From NCBI RefSeq assembly GCF_964340395.1, contig NC_135554.1, positions 3,015,001 to 3,079,000 on the forward strand: 64,000 nucleotides of DNA, given 5' to 3'. Shown here one piece after another: positions 56,834-64,000 of the stretch. The first letter of the stretch is position 1, and every line of letters starts with the position of its first letter. The position numbers and the translations under genes were made by a program. Source of the stretch: Glandiceps talaboti (Eukaryota > Hemichordata > Enteropneusta > Spengelidae). The notes beneath the pieces are model-generated. The model made no database searches and had not been told where the DNA came from. It worked only from the letters and a program-made list of their open reading frames with translations.

Positions 56834-58625
56834 TACTATTTAGGATTAAGCTAAGCATACATAGGTACATGTAGTCATGAAAATGATTGTGGTTTATCAT
56901 TCAAACAAGTTATTGAAAGCTATCTTATAGAGAAGGTCACCTTGGTACTTGTGTGAACTGTTCAAATCTATTGTACTGATTGCTCTATCCTTGGACACGG
57001 TCCAAGTCAGGGTCTTTATGCTCTATCAACTTAATGATCTTTTTATTGCAGTGCTTTTGAAATGATCAGTAAACCACTAAAGTGGTTGAAAAGACACCTC
57101 TCAATCTTACCTGTTCTAGTCTCATGAACACATTGTGTTCTAATTTCCATGTGTCTTCTAACCATGACAACTGATTTTGATTTCATTATGTTATTTGCCA
57201 AACAGCTACATGTATAGTGAATTTAGCCAAGGTATATATGTTGTAGTATGACTATAAAACCCAAGCATTTATCTGTATTGCTATTACATATAATGAGAGT
57301 ATTAACCTGTATATTACTAATGTCTTTCAATTACCCAAAATTAAAGTATTGATCTTGAAAACAGTGAACAGTATCCAATGTACTGATTTATGGTATAACT
57401 TTGCCACTGTACTTTGCCTATTATACCGATTTAACAATGTGTATTGTGTGGTATTATTCTCCAGTGGTCTCAGGTATTTCTTCAAAGTCATGCGCTTGAC
57501 AAAATGAGTTCCTATTGTTCTCAGCGAATCTTAACATGAATTGAAATCTCTGAAAATTGTTATTTTCAGTGATTTGTCATCCTTTTCAAAAACTGGTAAA
57601 ACTACATAATACAAGAGTTATAAGTTTACTAAACACCCAAACACAATTCTCTCAATTAAGTCTCAATATCAAATGTTTGCACCATAATAGTTAGACTGTC
57701 AACAGTCTACATAACAGTGAACAATTTCATGTACTTTAAAGCTGAGTTTATAAAGTTTTTATTTTGTGAAAATATTGACATAAAACCTTGATTAATCTAT
57801 TCTTAAATGTTTAAATGTTGATACATGTATTTGGTAGCATTAGTAACCATCATATTATATTGTTAGTACACTAGTAAAAAATCCCCCCCCCCACCTGCCC
57901 CCACCTTCCCCCTGCCCTCCTAGCATAAATTCAGCCCCTCTTCCTTAAACCATTACCAGTAATTGCTTTGTTGAGTAGTAGTCACAAAGTGAGTTTGAAC
58001 TTGAGTTGTACAATTATGTTAAAGTAAAATGTTTTGATAGATTATTGCCATGATTTATTTCAATAAGGGGATCACATCCTGTACTCAGACTCTTTAAATT
58101 ATTATTATTTGATATGCTTTGAATTCACAAGCAAGAAAATATTGAAACCATTTGAAGAAACTACAGGAAGCCTCTTGACCGAGTCCTGGCATACAGTCAT
58201 GTTTTCACCAGAAACCGTGGTGACAGGACGTCTATGAATATTGTTAGTGTTACTACAGATGACACACTGAGTAGCTATCATAATATAAATATACCATGGT
58301 AGAGTTGGAATGTCAAATAAACTGTCATGTCTGCTGTATAGTGGATTTTAATTACAATTAATTAAAAGTTAATTCAGAGTTAATTAAGCTGAATGGTTTC
58401 CATAGTCATGTAGATAGCTCTTAAATTATGCAGAATAATTAGACTGAGATTGTAATTAGTTTGAACCAGTTCAGATAATCCTAATTGGCTTGCAGTTTAG
58501 TTTTTAAGTTAAGGAATGACAGAAGTAGTTTGATCTAGACTTGATAGCAATTCTCCTAATAACATTTTATTGTAGTTTTCTATTATCATTACTTTGTTTG
58601 TCATGATGTGGCTCTTGATGCTATC
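56834..58625 (+). other. Intronic sequence, no exon found
   Basis: AT-rich. A C-rich tract lies at 57882-57915. A frame near 58112-58238 (KPFEETTGSLLTESWHTVMF) is the most protein-like stretch but lacks convincing splice sites. Confidence 0.4.
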
Positions 58626-59262
58626 TAGTAGAACTACATAGGGTCATTGATCAGTGATATAGAACTACATAGGGTCATTGATCAGTGATATAGAACTACA
58701 TAGGGTCATTGATCAGTGATATAGAACTACATAGGGTCATTGATCAGTGATATAGAACTACATAGGGTCATTGATCAGTGATATAGAACTACATAGGGTC
58801 ATTGATCAGTGATATAGAACTACATAGGGTCATTGATCAGTGATATAGAACTACATAGGGTCATTGATCAGTGATATAGAACTACATAGGGTCATTGATC
58901 AATGATATAGAACTACATAGGGTCATTGATCAGTGATATAGAACTACATAGGGTCATTGATCAATGATATAGAACTACATAGGGTCATTGATCAATGATA
59001 TAGAACTACATAGGGTCATTGATCAATGGCATAGAACTACATATGGGTCATTGATCAATGAAATAGAACTACATAGGGTCATTGATCAATGGTATAGAAC
59101 TACATAGGGTCATTGATCAGTGATATAGAACTACATAGGGTCATTGATCAATGATATAGAACTACATAGGGTCATTGATCAATGGCATAGAACTACATAT
59201 GGGTCATTGATCAATGAAATAGAACTACATAGGGTCATTGATCAATGGTATAGAACTACATG
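58625..59262. repeat. 31-bp minisatellite, ~20 copies
   Basis: Unit TAGAACTACATAGGGTCATT then GATCAGTGATA; offset checked at 58631 and 58662. The left ten units are nearly identical (GATCAGTGATA); right units vary (GATCAATGGTA, GATCAATGAAA). A five-unit block containing ATATGGGTCATTGATCAATG is duplicated (about 59040 and 59197). Confidence 0.97.
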
Positions 59263-62224
59263 AGGTAATTTCATTACTGATATATATGTCCCATAATTGT
59301 TAGTAATTAAAGTTATCCCAGTATATGTTTATATGAAACTAGGAAGGAAACCCTGTGGAGATTTGGTTTGGATTGACTTTCAATAGAAGGCCCATGCCAA
59401 GCCTCATACTGTCAGGTTTCCTGTAAGTATTAATTAGTCCCCCTCAAGGAAGAGCTATCACAGTGGTCTCCAGCCGTGTGTCCTTGTGTCTATCAATATC
59501 AAGTCATTTTTCAAGACATGCGATATTTGATTTCTTTCAAACCTGTTACAAAGGTGACATATACAAATTAATTGAATGGTCAACCATATTTGTAATTAAA
59601 TATCAGTATTTGGTGCACAACTCAAAAACTATTATATTCAAGACTCCATTCAAGTGTCTACCCCATATTATCAGATGTAAGCTTTCGTTTGAGACCTTGG
59701 CTTTGACCTTCAGGGTCAATTATCAGAATCCATCCTTTTCCTGCATATCACATATACTTTGTAGTACAAATGTATTTATTTGTTACCACTAAATAAATCA
59801 TGTCAAATGGAAATAAAGTATTTGAGGGGTGTGACTTGTAGGAAGATTTGTTTAACTGCCATACATAAAACCAATAGAAATTATAATAGATTCCTGTCAA
59901 CATTGTTAGTCCAAGAAGGGATATGTTTAATGCAATATTAAAAATGATTTATGCCAAGGACAAACAATGACCATGTCAAATGTTATTTCACCCATAATTA
60001 TTTTCTAAAAGTAGTACATGTAGTAATTTAGTAGGATATGAAATGTACATGTTTTATGATAAATGTACAGCACTTTAAATAGTATGTTTATTTTTATTTA
60101 TTTCCACATACAACATACGAGTTTCCATGTACAATACTTATTTCCACATACAACATATTTGTGTTTCCATGACCACAGATATCCACTCCCTACATTATGA
60201 TTGCCTTCCCTCCCTCTCCCTCACTACATCATGATTGGTGTAATAGACAATTTAGAAGTTTGGATGTCAGGACGAAGTGACCAATCACTTTAGAACAATG
60301 TATATTTGATGACAAAGTGACCAATCAGATAGTTATCAAATTCATCAGTTAAGGTACAACTTTCTTTGTAACCTTACTATGTTTCAAATCAGGTAACCTG
60401 TCTTAACCAATAGTTTCACCAGCTGGAGTCTCTACACTCTGCCAATCCCATGCATACATATTTTGATATTGCTGACACAAAACAAAAGCTAAGGTAGACA
60501 TAGAAGGCAAGGCAGAAGGAGGAATGAATAGAATTCCATCTTAAAAGGTTAGAACCCTGGTAATTAATAAACCATAGTATTGAACCACAAGTCTTTTATA
60601 CTGTTCTGATAATAGTGTGTGATATCTCTAAATTCTGTCTCATTCTTTCTTAGTTTACATTACATTCATTCTATAGAATCATGAACTAACTTGATGAGGG
60701 ATTTCTCCTCAAGACATCAGCTTTTGCAAATATTTTGTTTGTCTCAAGGGTACCAGTTTGAATATTAAAACATTGCTTTGTCAAACCCTGTGAGAGTCTA
60801 ATATAAGGTTTAATAATCAAGTAAGGCAGGTTGTTACTAGAACATTATTAACCTTGTGAAAGGGCCATTAAATTTCACCAACAATAGTTCAATAAATAGT
60901 GTTTAATAGACCAATATAGTAACAATATTACCTTCATCACAATAATAAGAACTAATGACACCCCTGTCTCTCCCACCATTCCAAGGAGCATAAGTGGAAA
61001 AGAAATCACCAAATATGCAAATAATGTACCTACTGACAGAATGTCATCTCCCAAAAAAGCCAAATTAGTCTTCCAACAAAACATGCAAATCACAAACATT
61101 TTATGTGGGTGTTAAAATTCAATTGTGCATTATTACAATGCCAACTATAGTTGAATTCCCCATATATGTGTATCTTGACTTGTTAGAAACCAGTAATGTA
61201 TAGATAAGAATATTGATATGAGTAAAATGTAGCAATAATGTATAACAAACACACATTGCTGAATATATCATCCACACTTTTTGGTAAATTGATTAATTTT
61301 GAAATTGAAGGGAAGGGTAACTACCACAATTCTTACATTCCTTGATGGACTACCCCAATACTTGTAGACACTCACTGTGCTGGAAGTAATTCAACTGATA
61401 AAACCTCTTAGCTACAAGCCAACTGGAAAAATTGATTCCCAAGTTATTTCCTGGATGGTGTACATGTATATAATTAAAGGAAGTAACTTCATCTTTTTGG
61501 AAGGTCACAAACTGGTACAGAGTTAGGTGATATGAAATTAAACATCAAACCCTCAAAACTTCAAACTTGTTGTTGATGTCAGTGAGCAAATTTAGCCGTC
61601 TACAATTTCTTGTAATATTAGCTGTCTGCAATTTCTTGTAAAGGTGACCCTATTTTTAAAGATGTTTCAGTCTCATTACTTTTTCATTGAGCTATGGGTT
61701 GGTCGGTTGATTAAAAAAAAGTAAAAAAAGTAGAAAATACCATCATCATGTTTTTCTGCCTTTCCTTTTCTTCCTCTCAATCTTCTCTTTATTAGCTTCT
61801 TGGTAACAAGCCCTTTCCCAGCTTTTCTACACAATTGGCATGTTTTCACCCCCTTCCCCCACTTGAATAACTTCCGTCATGAAAGAAATGCTCTCTTTGT
61901 GAATAAGTGTTGTTGTTGCTGCCATAACTGTAGATGGCATAGACAGTTCAGACACTTGCTTATTCTTGCTAAAGAGGGTACTTTTCTGCAAAATATTAAG
62001 GACGGGCGAAACAAAAATATATTATATATTTTTTTTTGATGTTGAAGCTGAAAATTTGGGTAAGTCGGGTAATGAGAAAAAAAAAAAAAATGTCACCCTA
62101 ATATTACCAGTCTACCATTTAGTTGTAATATTAGCTGTGTACCATTTCTTGTACTATTATCCAAGGATGAAAAAGAAAAGCAAAAAGTGGGTGCTGACTG
62201 CAGACAGCAAAATCATTGTTTTTA
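59263..62224 (+). other. Intronic or intergenic sequence, no gene found
   Basis: Unique AT-rich DNA with short local duplications (TTTCCACATACAACATA at 60108 and 60149; TATTAGCTGTCTGCAATTTC and similar at 61590-61640, with a relative at 62110-62150). A hydrophobic reverse frame at 60875-61099 and a plus frame at 59463-59792 lack family features or splice context. Confidence 0.45.
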
Positions 62225-62580
62225 GTTTCAGAGGATAAATGGCTTTAAATTCAGAGGATAAATGACTTTAAATTCAGAGGATAAAGTTGACTTTAAATTC
62301 AGAGGATAAATGACTTTAAATTCAGAGGATAAACTTGACTTTAAATTCAGAGGATACATGTGGTTTTGTAAATGTCTTTAAATTCAGAGGATAAACTTGA
62401 CTTTAAATTCAGAGGATAAATGACTTTAAATTCAGAGGATAAATGACTTTAAATTCAGAGGATAAACTTGACTTTAAATTCAGAGGATAAACTTGACTTT
62501 AAATGCAGAGGATAAACTTGACTTTAAATTCAGAGGATAAACTTGACTTTAAATTCAGAGGATAAACTTGACTTGTTAAA
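62225..62580. repeat. 23-25 bp minisatellite, ~15 copies
   Basis: Unit TGACTTTAAATTCAGAGGAT then AAA, with TT or CT insertions giving 25 bp. One interruption (ACATGTGGTTTTGTAAATG) near 62357. Confidence 0.95.
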
Positions 62581-63790
62581 TTCAAAGGTTTCAGGATGAA
62601 AGTAAATGTACATACTTCCTGTACACAATGTCCTGGTTTTAACATACATGTACACTGTACTTGCCTAGCCATATATGAATCATGGGTCATTTGCATCTGC
62701 TTCCATTGCTTTGATTAACAAACACTGGTGTCACTCCATCTATCTGAAATCAACAACAGAGGACAACAGAGTTATGTCACCCTTCCACATTCAAAGACTG
62801 AAATCATTACCTCAAGTTGTCCTGTTTAGTTTGTAGTGATTGTGTTATGGCAATCCTATCATTTATCCATCTGTGTTGTTTGTATACTGTTTATGTATTT
62901 AGATACAGTAGTAGAATCAGTCAATAGAAAGGACTAGTTGTCATAGTAATGGATGTGCCTCTATTGTAAAAACCATACATGTACTATGCTTCTTCTTGAC
63001 ATCAAACCTCTGAAAGTGGAATCATGACAGGCTCACATAAATTGACTGTACATATTGTAGTATTGGTCCTGTCATTGTAGTATTGGTCCAACAAAGGTGA
63101 TCAGCTCATAAAATGTGAACAAAGTTAGTTTTACAATAATTAAACTATAATAACTATACAATAAAAGTTGTCACAGTAATATTTTAAACCCAAATGGTAA
63201 ATTTAAAATTATTATAAAACAATGGAGGCATTGTTTTCTGTTTCACCTAGGTTATGTTTCAAATTATTTGATCAACTAATAGTAATATGTAATAAACCTT
63301 ATTGTAATGTATATCTCATACGAGTTATCAGTTTGTAATAATAGTTTAGAACAAGTATGTAATGAATTCTATAGATTTATTAGAGGTGTAAGTAAAGTCA
63401 GGTTTAAGGTGTGAACTGGGTAGATTTCCTAAATGCAAATAGGTCCTAACGTTGTTAAACAAATGAAAATACATTGGAAAAGAATGAATTCCTGCCAGAT
63501 CAGCATTTGTTGGTAAAGTTTTAGCAAGAAATGAACAAAGGTTGAGTAGTTGACTATTATGTAACTTGTGAACAATTTCATGTACATGTACAATGTAGGA
63601 ATGTAAGAGAAAACAAACAAACTATTATAAGATGTAAACAAAAACATCAAGTAAGAAGATTACCTGAACTGACCTCATCTGACATCAGTTTACCCATTCT
63701 TGAACAAAGTACAATTGTACCTGTACATGTGTATGGCTGATGTTTTAAAATTTCAAACCATTGTTGTCTAGAGCATAAAGAGTAGTTTGT
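62581..63790 (+). other. Unique AT-rich sequence, no gene found
   Basis: Contains only short repeats such as TATTGGTCCTGTCATTGTAG near 63060. The reverse frame 63429-63650 is hydrophobic and A/T-driven. Confidence 0.45.
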
Positions 63791-63792
63791 TT

Positions 63793-64000
63793 TTGTGCAG
63801 TATTACTATATGTACATTGTGCAGTATTACTATATGTACATTGTGCAGTATTACTATATGTACATTGTGCAGTATTACTATATGTACATTGTGTAGTATT
63901 ACTACATGTACATTGTGTAGTATTACTATATGTACATTGTGCAGTATTACTATATGTACATTGTGTAGTATTACTACATGTACATTGTGTAGTATTACTA
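63793..64000. repeat. 24-bp minisatellite, at least 8.5 copies, runs off the window
   Basis: Unit TGTGCAGTATTACTATATGT then ACAT, with TGTGTAG and ACTACATG variants that alternate in the later copies. Continues past the window end. Confidence 0.96.

Noticed and set aside
58112-58238. Possible exon KPFEETTGSLLTESWHTVMF
   Set aside because: No convincing acceptor or donor, and no recognisable homology; kept only as a note in the intron entry.

Overview
This is eukaryotic, intron-bearing, repeat-dense DNA, most likely from a marine invertebrate animal (a deuterostome such as an acorn worm or lancelet, or a lophotrochozoan; the sequence alone does not decide). The reasons are a recognisable metazoan gene with spliced exons, tRNA-derived SINEs, CR1/L2-like retroposon remnants, terminal-inverted-repeat transposons, and very long micro-, mini- and satellite arrays. 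I see no bacterial genes, rRNA genes, intact tRNA genes or CRISPR arrays.

Layout. 1-12.1 kb: the 3' end of an importin-13 (IPO13) gene on the + strand. Four coding exons (1323-1448, 2238-2327, 5158-5339, 11522-11642) join in frame into 172 residues plus a stop. Every intron carries its own minisatellite. The last intron is almost entirely a ~6 kb array whose unit copies the end of the preceding exon plus its GC-type 5' splice site, and the last exon's stop codon region is also repeated in tandem. 12.3-24.4 kb: a transposon zone, with a 142-bp hairpin beside a 0.93-kb TIR element, a 143-bp palindrome, a diverged interspersed family, a 1.54-kb long-TIR element with a 7-bp target duplication and a hammerhead-like motif, a 4.4-kb nest of inverted A/B units, and long alternating purine-pyrimidine microsatellites. 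24.7-28.9 kb: two related small repeats, a retroposon relic, a candidate compact two-exon gene with CCAAT and TATA boxes and a poly(A) signal, and a SINE. 29-43.5 kb: mostly non-coding, with two decayed minus-strand reverse transcriptase remnants, a 36-bp and a ~38-bp minisatellite, and a TIR element carrying a SINE. 43.7-51.8 kb: a ~350-copy satellite with a 23-bp unit. 52-64 kb: the 5' end of an unrecognised + strand gene (probable 5'UTR exon ending at 52629, first coding exon to 54114), followed by what is probably its long first coding-side intron, with at least seven further minisatellites.

The main message is local tandem amplification. Several arrays have units containing splice-site-like sequence: GCAAGT in the IPO13 array, GTAAGT in the 23-bp satellite and GTAAGTAT at 32.9 kb. 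In IPO13 the amplified unit demonstrably spans a real exon/intron junction. Most long open frames in the window are by-products of arrays whose unit length is a multiple of three and lacks stops; I do not annotate those as genes.
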